Below the pieces are notes generated by a model. The model searched no databases and was not told the DNA's origin. It worked only from the letters and a program-made list of their open reading frames with translations. Of a DNA stretch of 33,426 nucleotides, positions 1 through 7,336 are shown piece by piece. Within the stretch, counting starts at the first letter, position 1. Each line of letters starts with the position of its first letter. The translations under genes were made by a program, and so were the position numbers. The stretch comes from Bacteroidaceae bacterium (lineage in GTDB: Bacteria; Bacteroidota; Bacteroidia; Bacteroidales; Bacteroidaceae), in contig JAFSPM010000043.1 in assembly GCA_017442855.1 (NCBI GenBank), forward strand, positions 1-33,426. The letters run 5' to 3'.

Positions 1-1
1 A

Positions 2-64
2 AGCGTCGCTTTTAAAGGCGTAGGAGATTCTGAACCAGGGGAAATTCTTCCTCCTGGTAAATAA
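2..64 (+). CDS. C-terminal tail of an unidentified upstream gene (partial)
   Basis: One frame is open from the left edge to a TAA at 62-64, giving a 20-residue tail that ends in EILPPGK. It is rich in Gly, Pro and Glu. No family can be recognised from so short a piece, and it may be chance. If real, it lies 89 nt upstream of the double-glycine peptide gene and could share its transcript, because no clear Bacteroidota promoter is visible between them. Confidence 0.3.
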   Translation, partial: SVAFKGVGDSEPGEILPPGK

Positions 65-153
65 TCGTATCGCTGGAGTGAAGGAAATCCCCTTGTGCTG
101 GCAGATTCGCAAAAACCATAGGCTTATATACGAAACTTAAATGCTAAAAGAAT

Positions 154-318
154 ATGGAAAAGAACAATGAAAAAAGAGTGTTGCGAGTAGAACTCGACAA
201 CGTGACAGGCGGTGGATTCGTTGATTTTTGGACTAAGGCAGGAGATTGGTTTGCAGAGGATGTCTTTGAACCAATTGGAGATTTTTTCCATAGTATTTTT
301 GGAGGGATTAAGATGTAA
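154..318 (+). CDS. Small peptide with double-glycine (GG) leader; candidate bacteriocin or signalling peptide precursor
   Basis: This 54-residue ORF is not recognised as a known named peptide. Residues 1-20 fit the consensus of double-glycine leaders cut by C39 peptidase ABC transporters: E13 and L14 sit at -8/-7, V17 at -4, and G19-G20 at -2/-1. A third glycine (G21) follows, so cleavage could fall after either. The predicted mature part (about 34 residues) is strongly aromatic (F22, F25, W26, W32, F33, F38, F44, F45, F49). It is acidic (six D/E against two K), has no cysteine, and carries a loose internal repeat (AGDWF then IGDFF). That composition fits an amphipathic exported peptide. No transporter, peptidase or modification enzyme is in the window, so export and function are inferred only from the leader. 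The start is an ATG inside AATATGGAAAAG, and no strong ribosome binding site is seen. A lipoprotein gene starts 59 nt downstream. Confidence 0.6.
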   Translation: MEKNNEKRVLRVELDNVTGGGFVDFWTKAGDWFAEDVFEPIGDFFHSIFGGIKM

Positions 319-377
319 TAGCTTATAGCAACTTTAACTAAAGAACAAGTTGAGCAGAAGATTCTGCATATAGTTGT

Positions 378-944
378 ATGAAAATGAAAACAAAAAGATT
401 TTATATAGTTGCACTCCTGATGTGTGCAATGAGTGTGTTTACCTCATGCTCAAAAGGCAGTGATAATAGTGGTGGTGGCAGCACTCCAGCTGCTCCAGAC
501 ACGACGCCCGTTTCGATTAAGTTTGTCTATATGGCAGGAGTCAGCCCTGATGTGGTGCAATATATGGATGCGGAAGTTGAGTACTTAGACGAGAGTGGCA
601 ATGTGAAAACGGAAAAGATAACCTCCGCAGAAACCTGGACGAAGGTGATAACATTCAAATTGCCTGCTAAGATGGGTGCAAGACTGCATCTGAAGAAGAA
701 AAGCGGTGTGGATTACGGAAAGATTGAAGGCTTGGTGAAGGTTGGCGCAACATTAGACCGCGCTTATACCTTGCTCAATAAATCCGGTGGACAGCTGAAT
801 ACTTTCAATGCCAATATCGTTATATCAACGCTCGATATGAAAGGCGAAAGTGTTGAAAAATACATCGAAGGCAAGGGAACAAACCATAAGTCATTCTATT
901 ATGAATTCGATGCCTCTGGCAAGGAGACTAAAGGCAGCTGGTAA
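378..944 (+). CDS. Lipoprotein of unknown function downstream of the GG peptide
   Basis: This 188-residue protein has a type II signal peptide (charged MKMKTKR start, hydrophobic core, lipobox FTSC with the lipidated cysteine at position 24). A Gly/Ser-rich linker follows (GSDNSGGGS). The rest, about residues 45-188, looks like a beta-rich domain with alternating hydrophobic residues. I do not recognise its family. It follows the GG-leader peptide by 59 nt with no TAnnTTTG promoter between them; only a short inverted repeat (GCAGAA/TTCTGC, 354-367) is there. Cotranscription is therefore likely but not shown. An immunity or peptide-binding role is possible but is only inferred from position. 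A strong terminator follows at 968-991. An in-frame ATG at 384 is an alternative start. Confidence 0.8.
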   Translation: MKMKTKRFYIVALLMCAMSVFTSCSKGSDNSGGGSTPAAPDTTPVSIKFVYMAGVSPDVVQYMDAEVEYLDESGNVKTEKITSAETWTKVITFKLPAKMGARLHLKKKSGVDYGKIEGLVKVGATLDRAYTLLNKSGGQLNTFNANIVISTLDMKGESVEKYIEGKGTNHKSFYYEFDASGKETKGSW

Positions 945-967
945 CCCGCAGTTTCGACATTAAAGAT

Positions 968-991
968 AAAAGCTCCCACATGGGAGCTTTT
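968..991 (+). terminator. Rho-independent terminator after the lipoprotein gene (palindrome copy 1)
   Basis: An 11-bp perfect stem (968-978 with 981-991, core GCTCCC/GGGAGC) is followed by a T-rich run. It sits 23 nt past the stop codon. The same 24 nt occur again at 1896-1919, on the far side of the toxin-antitoxin pair. Confidence 0.9.
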
Positions 992-1058
992 TCTTTGTCT
1001 TATTGAAGACTCCATGAAGATATTGAGGGGCAAGGGTTTGAAAAAAAACAAATAAATA

Positions 1059-1090
1059 TTTGGCGGTTTTAAAAATACTGCTTATATTTG
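1059..1090 (+). promoter_or_regulatory. Bacteroidota-type promoter of the toxin-antitoxin operon
   Basis: TTTG at 1059-1062, a spacer of exactly 20 nt, then TATATTTG at 1083-1090. This matches the -33/-7 consensus of the Bacteroidota primary sigma factor. Transcription should begin near 1097, giving a leader of about 45 nt before the antitoxin ATG at 1143. Confidence 0.75.
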
Positions 1091-1098
1091 CCATTGAA

Positions 1099-1120
1099 AT
1101 GATGGCATAATGATGTCATG
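1099..1120 (+). promoter_or_regulatory. Tandem 11-nt repeat, candidate antitoxin operator
   Basis: Two directly adjacent copies of ATGATGnCATn (1099-1109 and 1110-1120) lie just after the -7 element and cover the expected transcription start. RelB/DinJ antitoxins commonly repress their own promoters by binding repeated sites there, so this is a plausible operator. The repeats are seen; binding is inferred. Confidence 0.5.
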
Positions 1121-1142
1121 TTGTTACTAAAATAAGTTTGAT

Positions 1143-1451
1143 ATGGCACAATCGGCAGTTACAGTTAGATTAGACTCAGATATGAAGTCGCAGTTTGACG
1201 AACTCTGCGACCAGTTTGGAATGAGCGCAAATACAGCTTTTAATATCTTCGTTAAAGCAGTGGTCAGAAGTCGTAGTATCCCATTTGTCATCAGAGGTAA
1301 TGCTATGGATGCACCCAGTGCTCTCGACCTGTTTATGCAACAGCGGAATGCTGCGGAAGCCAGCAATGAGCCAGAGATGACACTGGATGAAATTAATGCG
1401 GAAATTCGTGCCGCAAGGAAAGAACGACGTAAAAAACAGCAGACCATATGA
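1143..1451 (+). CDS. RelB/DinJ family antitoxin
   Basis: This 102-residue protein opens with the ribbon-helix-helix pattern of RelB/DinJ antitoxins. A beta strand (SAVTVRLD, residues 3-10) is followed by helices carrying FDELCDQFGMSANTAFNIF and then the family signature IPFVI near residues 47-51. The C-terminal half, which in this family wraps the toxin, is acidic then very basic (RAARKERRKKQQ). It should neutralise the PIN toxin and repress the operon. Its TGA overlaps the toxin ATG by 4 nt (ATGA), the usual coupling in such pairs. A consensus promoter and a repeated operator-like site lie upstream. Pairing this antitoxin class with a PIN ribonuclease rather than RelE/YafQ is the less usual arrangement. 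Confidence 0.9.
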   Translation: MAQSAVTVRLDSDMKSQFDELCDQFGMSANTAFNIFVKAVVRSRSIPFVIRGNAMDAPSALDLFMQQRNAAEASNEPEMTLDEINAEIRAARKERRKKQQTI

Positions 1452-1867
1452 TATATGCTGTGATTGATATTAATGTGTTGGTATCGGCATTAATAACCCA
1501 CAATAAAGAGGCAGCTACTGCCATGGTGGTGAAACTTTTATTGGAAGAAAGTTTTATCCCTTTGTATGATGATGATATTATTGAGGAATACGTAGAAGTG
1601 CTACATCGGCCAAAGTTTAATCTGTTGTCAGGAGTTGCAGATTCTCTTATATCATATATTGTGGAACATGGCATTGAGACATCACGATCAACATTATTGG
1701 AATCTATGCCAGACGAAGATGATCGAGTGTTTTATGAAGTTGCACTGAGCAATTTGGAATCCTTTCTTGTTACAGGCAATTTGAAGCATTATCCTCAAAC
1801 ACCTAAAGTTGTTACTCCTGCAGACTTCGTTAATATGGTTGAGGGATTGCAGAAGAAAGAGAAATAA
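1448..1867 (+). CDS. PIN-domain toxin (putative toxin component, COG1569/TIGR00305-like)
   Basis: This 139-residue protein has PIN-domain nuclease features: D7 in the opening strand AVIDINVLVSA, an acidic residue in IIEEYVEVL (E46/E47), the cluster PDEDDRVFYEVAL (D89, D91, D92), and the closing strand FLVTGNLKHYP. These acidic residues would hold Mg2+ for RNA cleavage. The Asn in TGN, where many PIN proteins have Asp, is in my recollection usual for this subfamily and not a sign of inactivation. Start and antitoxin stop overlap by 4 nt, so expression is coupled. The target RNA cannot be told from the sequence. Transcription ends at the hairpin 1890-1925, shared with the convergent VOC gene. 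Confidence 0.88.
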   Translation: MIYAVIDINVLVSALITHNKEAATAMVVKLLLEESFIPLYDDDIIEEYVEVLHRPKFNLLSGVADSLISYIVEHGIETSRSTLLESMPDEDDRVFYEVALSNLESFLVTGNLKHYPQTPKVVTPADFVNMVEGLQKKEK

Positions 1868-1889
1868 ATTGATTAAGCTATGGAAGAGA

Positions 1890-1925
1890 AAACAGAAAAG
1901 CTCCCACATGGGAGCTTTTCTGTTT
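1890..1925. terminator. Bidirectional terminator between the toxin gene and the VOC gene (palindrome copy 2)
   Basis: A perfect 17-bp stem (1890-1906 with 1909-1925) with A-rich and T-rich ends serves both convergent transcripts. Its outer arm touches the TAA of the leftward VOC gene. Its central 24 nt (1896-1919) are identical to the terminator at 968-991. Confidence 0.9.
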
Positions 1926-2505
1926 ACCTTGCTGGCTTGATGTTCAGGTTGACACCTAAGACTTCTTCGCTATCAACTATCGTCCAGCTACTGCCGGTAT
2001 ATGCACCGAAGGTACGGTCGGTATTGAAGCCAAGACCTTGCAGCTCTTGGATGACCTCATCGCGCAGATCACCCACCTCAAAACCTAAGTGGTGAACGCC
2101 ATTGCCGTGCTTGTCGTAAAACTTACGGAACGAACTGCCTTTTTCGTCAGCTTGATGCAACTCCAATACCCAACTGCCCATATCTATGTCGCATACCAGC
2201 AGGTCGCAGGTGCTCGGCTCACCACGATAGGTGTAGGGGAACTCAGGCTTGTATTCCAAATGATTCGTCCTTACTTCAGGCAAAGGGATATTTAGCAAAG
2301 CAGCCCATGCCTTGGCTGCTTTATAGATGTCGCCCACCACTATATTAATCTGGATGAACTTGTCTTTTTTTAGCGGATTGGCCATAGGCTTGTAATCTGT
2401 ATCCTTGCTTTGCTGAACAGGTGGCTGCTCAGCAGCTTTCTCATGCGGTGCTGAACAAGCTGCTAAAGACAATACGGTAATTAGCAATAAATGGTTGATT
2501 TTCAT
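1924..2505 (-). CDS. VOC (glyoxalase/bleomycin-resistance fold) lipoprotein
   Basis: This 193-residue protein has a lipoprotein signal peptide (LAAC, lipidated C17) and a polar linker to about residue 45. A vicinal-oxygen-chelate domain follows, starting FIQINIVVGDIYKAAKAW and containing GVHHLGFEV and a closing strand GVNLNI. VOC proteins bind a metal and act as lyases, dioxygenases, epimerases or binding proteins, and the exact reaction cannot be told here. The paired HH in VHHLGF is a typical metal-ligand site. It is the last gene of a leftward operon (PepSY protein, esterase, GH95, VOC), 9 nt after the GH95 stop. A periplasmic lipoprotein VOC beside sugar-processing enzymes suggests a role in carbohydrate or aldehyde chemistry, which is inference. 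Confidence 0.8.
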   Translation of the reverse strand: MKINHLLLITVLSLAACSAPHEKAAEQPPVQQSKDTDYKPMANPLKKDKFIQINIVVGDIYKAAKAWAALLNIPLPEVRTNHLEYKPEFPYTYRGEPSTCDLLVCDIDMGSWVLELHQADEKGSSFRKFYDKHGNGVHHLGFEVGDLRDEVIQELQGLGFNTDRTFGAYTGSSWTIVDSEEVLGVNLNIKPAR

Positions 2506-2514
2506 AATAACTTT

Positions 2515-4926
2515 TTATAAGTTAATGATATTTGGATAGTTAGCTTTCAATTTGATTCTTTTATTCTTACCATTATAATGCAAGGTAGTTTGGCCTCCTT
2601 GACGAGCATGAATGGTGAGGCTTGTGACTTTACCCCCTTTCCATTGCATATCAACTATAAAACCACCACGGGCACAGATGCCTTTCACCTCGCCATCTGT
2701 CCATTGTGTAGGCAAGGCTGGCAACAGCCATATGTCCGTCATACTGGATTGTATGATCATCTCAGCCATACCGGCACAACCTCCAAAATTGCCATCTATT
2801 TGGAATGGGGAGTGTGCATCGAGCAGGTTAGGGTAGGTGCCTCCACCTCTACGAGCGTCCTTGCCCTGATAATTGTCAGGACTGACATAACGTAGCAATT
2901 TTTGGAATATTTTGTAGGCATTCGTGCTGTCCTGCAATCGTGCATAGAGGTTCACTCGCCAACCTGCACTCCAACCTGTGGTGTTAAATCCTCTTATTTC
3001 AAGTGTCTTGGCAGCAGCTTTGGCCAAATCTGGGGTTTCATTCATCGTGATGTGATGACCAGGATAGAGCCCAAATAAATGAGATTGATGACGGTGTGTA
3101 GGCTCTGCATCTTGCCAATCGTGATACCACTCTTGCAACTTGCTGTCTTTCCCTATGCGATAAGGCAAAAGTTTACTGATGGTTTGCGTCAATTGCTTCT
3201 GCAAATCCTTGTCTATGTTCAAAGTTTTTGCAGCTTCCGTAGCATTGAGCAAACACTCTTTTATCATAGCAAGGTCTGAGGTTGAACCATAAAGCGTGGC
3301 ACCTTTGAAGCCATCGTCTGTTATATAATGGTTTTCAGGAGATGTGCCAGGTGATGTCAGCAGATGTCCGTCTTTCTCCACAAGCCAATTCATGCAGAAC
3401 AATGCGGCATCTCTTAATAAAGGATAGTATTGCTTTAGGAAATCAATGTCTTGTGTAAACTGATAATGCTCCCAAATATGTGTTGCCATCCATGTACCAC
3501 CCATGTTCCAATTAGCCCAATTGGGATCACCCTTACGCAAACCCACGGGGTTGGTCATAGCCCAAATGTCAGAGTTGTGTGCCAGGCACCAACCTTGATT
3601 GATACCGTAATAGTTCTGAGCGGTGACGCGTCCTGTCTTACTTAAGTTTTCGATAAAGTCGAATAAGGGCTGATGCATCTCTGGAAGATTGGTCACCTCA
3701 GCTGCCCAATAGTTCTCTTCTAAATTTATATTTGTGGTGTAATTGCTACTCCAAGGAGGTAATAGATATTCGTTCCAAAGTCCCTGCAAGTTAGCAGGTA
3801 CCCCTTTCGTTCTTGAACAGGAAATGAGTAAATAGCGAGCGAATTGGAAATACAGTACTTCCAGTTCTGGATTGGCGATGCCTTTCTCAGAGTATTGTTT
3901 CAACTGTTCGTCAGTAGGCAAGGCTGCTATCTGGCTGTCCGTCTTGCCCAAGAATAGAGATACACGGTCGAAATAATGCTTGTAGTCGGTTGTATGTCTC
4001 TGCTTTAAATTCTCGTACGATAACCTACTTGCCTTATCAATACGTTGCTGAGCCAAAGCCTGATAAGGTTTTCCCTCACGTATAGGGTCTTTGTCGAAGC
4101 CATTGAAACTGGTGACATTCGTAATAACCAACATCACTTTGTGGCAATCCTCAATTTTCAAGTCGCCAGTAGGATATGCTTTAATGCTTCCATCTTGGGC
4201 GATAGCTTTAATGATAGTTCGGAAATGGATACCACGTTCTGGATCATAGAAATGCTTGTGGTCGTTGGGCAGGTCGTTATAATAGTTGGGAAAAGAATGA
4301 TAAGCTGCATAACCATCGGCAACGATTTCCTGATTGCTTGCGCTTATGGCACAAGGCAACTGAGATGCAAAAGAAAGTCTTGCATTGATACCTTCACTGG
4401 CATTTATCCTAATTATTAATACAGAATCAGGTGCGGAGGCAAAATACTCAGTAGTGATTTCATTGCGATCTTTAATATAGTGGGTGGAGGCAATAGCGTT
4501 ACTGATGTCGAGTGTACGCTTATAGTCACTAATGTTTTCTCCCTCCATACCGTAATCAATGGTAAGTTGTCCCAATGGTTGGTAGTTCTCGCTGTAGTGT
4601 CCTTGAATCTGCTTATTAGCTTCTTCTGCCCTTTTGTAATCCTCTTGGTCGAGTAGTTGGCGGATCTCTGGCAAGGCCTTATAAGCATCAGGTGTAGTAA
4701 CTTCCTTTTCTGGTTCGCCACTCCATAAGGTAATGTCGTTTAGTGAAATCTTGTCAATGCGAGTTCCACCATAGACGATACCACCCAAATTGCCGTTGCC
4801 AATCACCAACGCTTCCTCAAAAAAAGTGGCAGGACTATTGTAGTGCAGTGTTAAGGGAGTGTCCTGTGCGAACACCCCCATAGTCACTATGTATAGTAAT
4901 AATATTGTAAAGAATGTTTTTTTCAT
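2515..4926 (-). CDS. GH95 family glycoside hydrolase, probable alpha-L-fucosidase
   Basis: This 803-residue protein has a signal peptide cut near FAQ (residue 21). It has the full GH95 layout: an N-terminal beta domain (from about 25, with GNLGGIVYGG), an (alpha/alpha)6 barrel and a C-terminal beta domain. The catalytic residues known from the Bifidobacterium AfcA enzyme have clear matches: N399 and N401 in TTNINLEENYW, acid E531 in SPGTSPEN, and D711 in FQIDGNFGG. The family hydrolyses alpha-1,2-linked L-fucose by inversion, as found on host mucin and milk glycans; some members act on alpha-L-galactose in plant glycans, so the substrate is open. The signal peptide points to the periplasm. 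Its start overlaps the esterase stop by 4 nt, so the two are translationally coupled. Confidence 0.9.
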   Translation of the reverse strand: MKKTFFTILLLYIVTMGVFAQDTPLTLHYNSPATFFEEALVIGNGNLGGIVYGGTRIDKISLNDITLWSGEPEKEVTTPDAYKALPEIRQLLDQEDYKRAEEANKQIQGHYSENYQPLGQLTIDYGMEGENISDYKRTLDISNAIASTHYIKDRNEITTEYFASAPDSVLIIRINASEGINARLSFASQLPCAISASNQEIVADGYAAYHSFPNYYNDLPNDHKHFYDPERGIHFRTIIKAIAQDGSIKAYPTGDLKIEDCHKVMLVITNVTSFNGFDKDPIREGKPYQALAQQRIDKASRLSYENLKQRHTTDYKHYFDRVSLFLGKTDSQIAALPTDEQLKQYSEKGIANPELEVLYFQFARYLLISCSRTKGVPANLQGLWNEYLLPPWSSNYTTNINLEENYWAAEVTNLPEMHQPLFDFIENLSKTGRVTAQNYYGINQGWCLAHNSDIWAMTNPVGLRKGDPNWANWNMGGTWMATHIWEHYQFTQDIDFLKQYYPLLRDAALFCMNWLVEKDGHLLTSPGTSPENHYITDDGFKGATLYGSTSDLAMIKECLLNATEAAKTLNIDKDLQKQLTQTISKLLPYRIGKDSKLQEWYHDWQDAEPTHRHQSHLFGLYPGHHITMNETPDLAKAAAKTLEIRGFNTTGWSAGWRVNLYARLQDSTNAYKIFQKLLRYVSPDNYQGKDARRGGGTYPNLLDAHSPFQIDGNFGGCAGMAEMIIQSSMTDIWLLPALPTQWTDGEVKGICARGGFIVDMQWKGGKVTSLTIHARQGGQTTLHYNGKNKRIKLKANYPNIINL

Positions 4927-6296
4927 TTCACATCCAGATGCATGGTGAATGGATTCTCTTTTGTGTCAGCCTTCCACTCGCCATCTGTCTGGCCGTTCGG
5001 GTTGCCATACTTGGCGAAGTTAGTCCAATAGTCCATCATGCGGTCGCTCAGCTCATAGTCGGCAGCCGTGAAAGGACGACGGCTATTCTTCAGTGTCTTG
5101 AAGATAAACCACAACTCGGATGAGTGGTAAGCCGTGTTAGGCTCGCCAGGCAAGCGACGGTCAAAACGATAAGCATATACTGGGTGCTTGCTCTGTGTCT
5201 CACGCAGGAAAGCAAACTGGTCGATGCCCTCACCCATGGTAGGCATCATGTCGTCGAGGGTAGAGCCTAACATATAGGGCACGTCGGCAATAGTGTTGTC
5301 CTCTGCAGCTTGTGTAAAGGTCTTGCCCAACAGACGGCCATCAATATGAGGCACCATCATCAGGAAAGCCCTCTTCTCTACCATATACTTATTCAGTGCC
5401 TCACTCAGTTGCTGAGGGGTAGCGGCACGCATCGCCTCCAAGGTAGTAAGACCCGCCATATTCATAATCTCCTTGCCTTGTGCCTCGGCTACATCCTGTG
5501 CAGGACCAGGAATCAGTTCGCCTAAACCGCCGATGCTTTGGATGATGGCCTTGCTCACCAACTTCTTCGACTCGTTGGATGTGACCAGGTTCTTGATGCT
5601 GGCAGCTCCGGCACTCTGTCCGAATATCATGATGTTATCAGGGTCGCCTCCAAACTGAACGATGTTCTTCTTTACCCATTTCAACGCGGCTACCTGGTCC
5701 CAAGTGCCATAGTTGCCTGATACGCCATCTACATCCTCTTTAGACAATAGAGGATGTGACAGGAAGCCCAGTACGCCCAAGCGGTAGTTGATGGTCACGA
5801 GTATTACGCCACGTGTAGCCCATGCGTCGCCATCCATCGTGATTTCATGTCCCCAACCAGCAGAGTAGGCACCACCATGCACCCAGAAAGCCACAGGCAG
5901 CTTAGCATCTGTCTTACCCACGCTCTCAGCAGGTGCCCACACATTGAGGTAGAGGCAGTCTTCGCTGAATTCTGGGTCGCCACCGAAATAGAACTCCTCG
6001 GTATAGAACTCACCTGGCGTGTGAGCAGCCTGTACAGAAGCGGCACTGAAGGTGTCCATCACCTTTACGCCCTCCCAAGGCACTACTGGCTGTGGACGCT
6101 TCCAACGCAGGTCGCCCACAGGCGGAGCGGCATAAGGAATGCCCTTATACACCATCACGTTGGTAGAGTCGGTCAACACTCCCTGAATCTGACCACCCTC
6201 GATGGTCAGTACAGGATTTTCATTTGCTTCTGGCTGCGTTGTACAAGCAGTCAAAATGGCTGCAAAAGCAAAGCCTAATACACTTGTCTGTTTCAT
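4923..6296 (-). CDS. Type B carboxylesterase lipoprotein
   Basis: This 457-residue protein has a lipoprotein signal (LTAC, C18) and then an alpha/beta-hydrolase of the carboxylesterase type B family. The oxyanion-hole motif HGG is at 140-142, nucleophile S228 lies in GQSAG, and the catalytic histidine is H391 in YHSSELWF. The acid position reads STLDD (about D349) where many relatives have an acidic residue in a similar context. It is a little shorter than the usual 500-550 residues. It would cleave carboxylic esters at the periplasmic or surface face. Its operon with a GH95 enzyme suggests removal of acyl groups from glycans, which is inference. It follows the PepSY gene by 14 nt and overlaps the GH95 start by 4 nt. 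Confidence 0.88.
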   Translation of the reverse strand: MKQTSVLGFAFAAILTACTTQPEANENPVLTIEGGQIQGVLTDSTNVMVYKGIPYAAPPVGDLRWKRPQPVVPWEGVKVMDTFSAASVQAAHTPGEFYTEEFYFGGDPEFSEDCLYLNVWAPAESVGKTDAKLPVAFWVHGGAYSAGWGHEITMDGDAWATRGVILVTINYRLGVLGFLSHPLLSKEDVDGVSGNYGTWDQVAALKWVKKNIVQFGGDPDNIMIFGQSAGAASIKNLVTSNESKKLVSKAIIQSIGGLGELIPGPAQDVAEAQGKEIMNMAGLTTLEAMRAATPQQLSEALNKYMVEKRAFLMMVPHIDGRLLGKTFTQAAEDNTIADVPYMLGSTLDDMMPTMGEGIDQFAFLRETQSKHPVYAYRFDRRLPGEPNTAYHSSELWFIFKTLKNSRRPFTAADYELSDRMMDYWTNFAKYGNPNGQTDGEWKADTKENPFTMHLDVK

Positions 6297-6310
6297 AATT
6301 ATTGTTTTAC

Positions 6311-7249
6311 TTATATTCCTTTTTTGTTACACAGAATAATTTTATACATCCAAAAGGCACTCGATAGGAATGAAAGGATGAAGCCTGCTATCAGTACGCC
6401 CCACATGACTTGTGCCCATCGCTCAGGATGCTTAGCAAACAGCTTGTAGCGCAGGGTGTTGAAAGCGTAATGCTTCACGTAGTACCACCAGCTGTTGTTG
6501 GGGTAGCTACGGTAAGCCCCTGTGCGAGGATTTACGTAAAAGTTTCGGTCGTTGGTCACCACTCTCCACATAGGCAATGGCTCGTAGCGCTGCAAATCAA
6601 CGTAATAGTTGTCGTAGTCTGTTAGCAGTTCGGTGCTGACTGAATCCGCGCGACAGAAGTCCTTCACGGCTTCTCTCACCTGCGCCTCGTCCAAGTAGAA
6701 CGGCTTCACATAGGGCGTGGTAGCATTGATATAGATAGGTTCGTCGTGCCCCTCTAAACTGATGATATAGAGTGGGATGGTGTCGAAGCTGCTCCACTCG
6801 ATGCGACAAACTTGTCCGTCGTAGCGGGCAATGATGCGACGATAATCCAACGCATAGCGGTTCAACGGCATCGTGCCTCGCAACAATGAGTCGCTCCATG
6901 ATGATGCATCGGCAGGAGGTGCCACAAACACAGGGGGGATGGTGTCGGTGATGTGTGCAGGTATAGTCAGTGTGTCGTTACCCCTCACCACATCATACAG
7001 CGTGTGACCATCGTAGCGATAAGCCACAATAGCGGTAGTAGCTGTGCTATCGGCTGGCAGTCGGTCGTTCAGCAGCTTGTCTATCGATGTCAAACCACGG
7101 GGCAGCGGTCCCAAATCGGCATAGCGTATGGTGCGTTCAAGGGGCATCATCGACAGCAATGCCAGGTACATGCCATAGATGAAACACAGCAGACAAGACA
7201 GACTTAGTAGCAGTCCTACCCATCTTTTTATGTGAGAAAACCTAACCAT
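6311..7249 (-). CDS. PepSY domain membrane protein
   Basis: I start this 312-residue protein at the ATG giving MVRFSHIKRW. The longer reading frame (to 7321) would run through the divergent promoter region. An N-terminal membrane helix (about 10-32) leads to a periplasmic part. That part contains the PepSY-like pattern DYDNYYVDLQRYEPLPMW and FYVNPRTGAYR, and a second membrane helix sits near the C-terminus (VMWGVLIAGFILSFL). PepSY-TM proteins are common in Bacteroidota and are linked to iron/haem uptake or peptidase inhibition; the role here is unknown. It is the first gene of the leftward operon with the esterase, GH95 and VOC genes and is divergent from the GH43 gene. Confidence 0.72.
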   Translation of the reverse strand: MVRFSHIKRWVGLLLSLSCLLCFIYGMYLALLSMMPLERTIRYADLGPLPRGLTSIDKLLNDRLPADSTATTAIVAYRYDGHTLYDVVRGNDTLTIPAHITDTIPPVFVAPPADASSWSDSLLRGTMPLNRYALDYRRIIARYDGQVCRIEWSSFDTIPLYIISLEGHDEPIYINATTPYVKPFYLDEAQVREAVKDFCRADSVSTELLTDYDNYYVDLQRYEPLPMWRVVTNDRNFYVNPRTGAYRSYPNNSWWYYVKHYAFNTLRYKLFAKHPERWAQVMWGVLIAGFILSFLSSAFWMYKIILCNKKGI

Positions 7250-7257
7250 AATCGTCA

Positions 7258-7288
7258 CAAAATTAAAAAAAACTATGTTTGTGTCAAA
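7258..7288 (-). promoter_or_regulatory. Candidate leftward promoter of the PepSY-esterase-GH95-VOC operon
   Basis: Read on the minus strand, TTTG (7285-7288), a 19-nt spacer, then TAATTTTG (7258-7265). Spacing fits the Bacteroidota consensus, but the start site would fall almost at the ATG (7249), implying a very short leader. A second TAATTTTG at 7285-7292 would give a normal leader but lacks a well-spaced -33 box. Confidence 0.4.
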
Positions 7289-7305
7289 ATTAAGTGCTAC
7301 ATTTG
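7278..7305 (+). promoter_or_regulatory. Candidate promoter of the GH43 gene
   Basis: TACATTTG at 7298-7305 matches the -7 consensus. A TTTG at 7278-7281 lies 16 nt upstream, shorter than the usual 19-21. The -7 box lies inside a small palindrome (CTACA TT TGTAG, 7297-7308) that could serve a regulator. Confidence 0.4.
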
Positions 7306-7336
7306 TAGTGAGAACGAACAAATTAACCCCAAGGTT

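Noticed and set aside
1127-1447. Minus-strand ORF opposite the antitoxin gene
   Set aside because: It is the shadow of the antitoxin gene, with no promoter or family resemblance.
1448-1867. PIN toxin inactivated because TGN replaces TGD
   Set aside because: The LVTGNLKH form is, as I recall it, usual in this toxin subfamily, and the other acidic residues are present.
4923-4926. Possible GH95-esterase fusion
   Set aside because: The overlap is a plain ATGA stop-start, and each protein has its own signal peptide.
7232-7336. Longer start of the GH43 gene
   Set aside because: The added residues are not a signal peptide and overlap the divergent promoter region, while the ATG at 7337 gives a proper lipoprotein signal.
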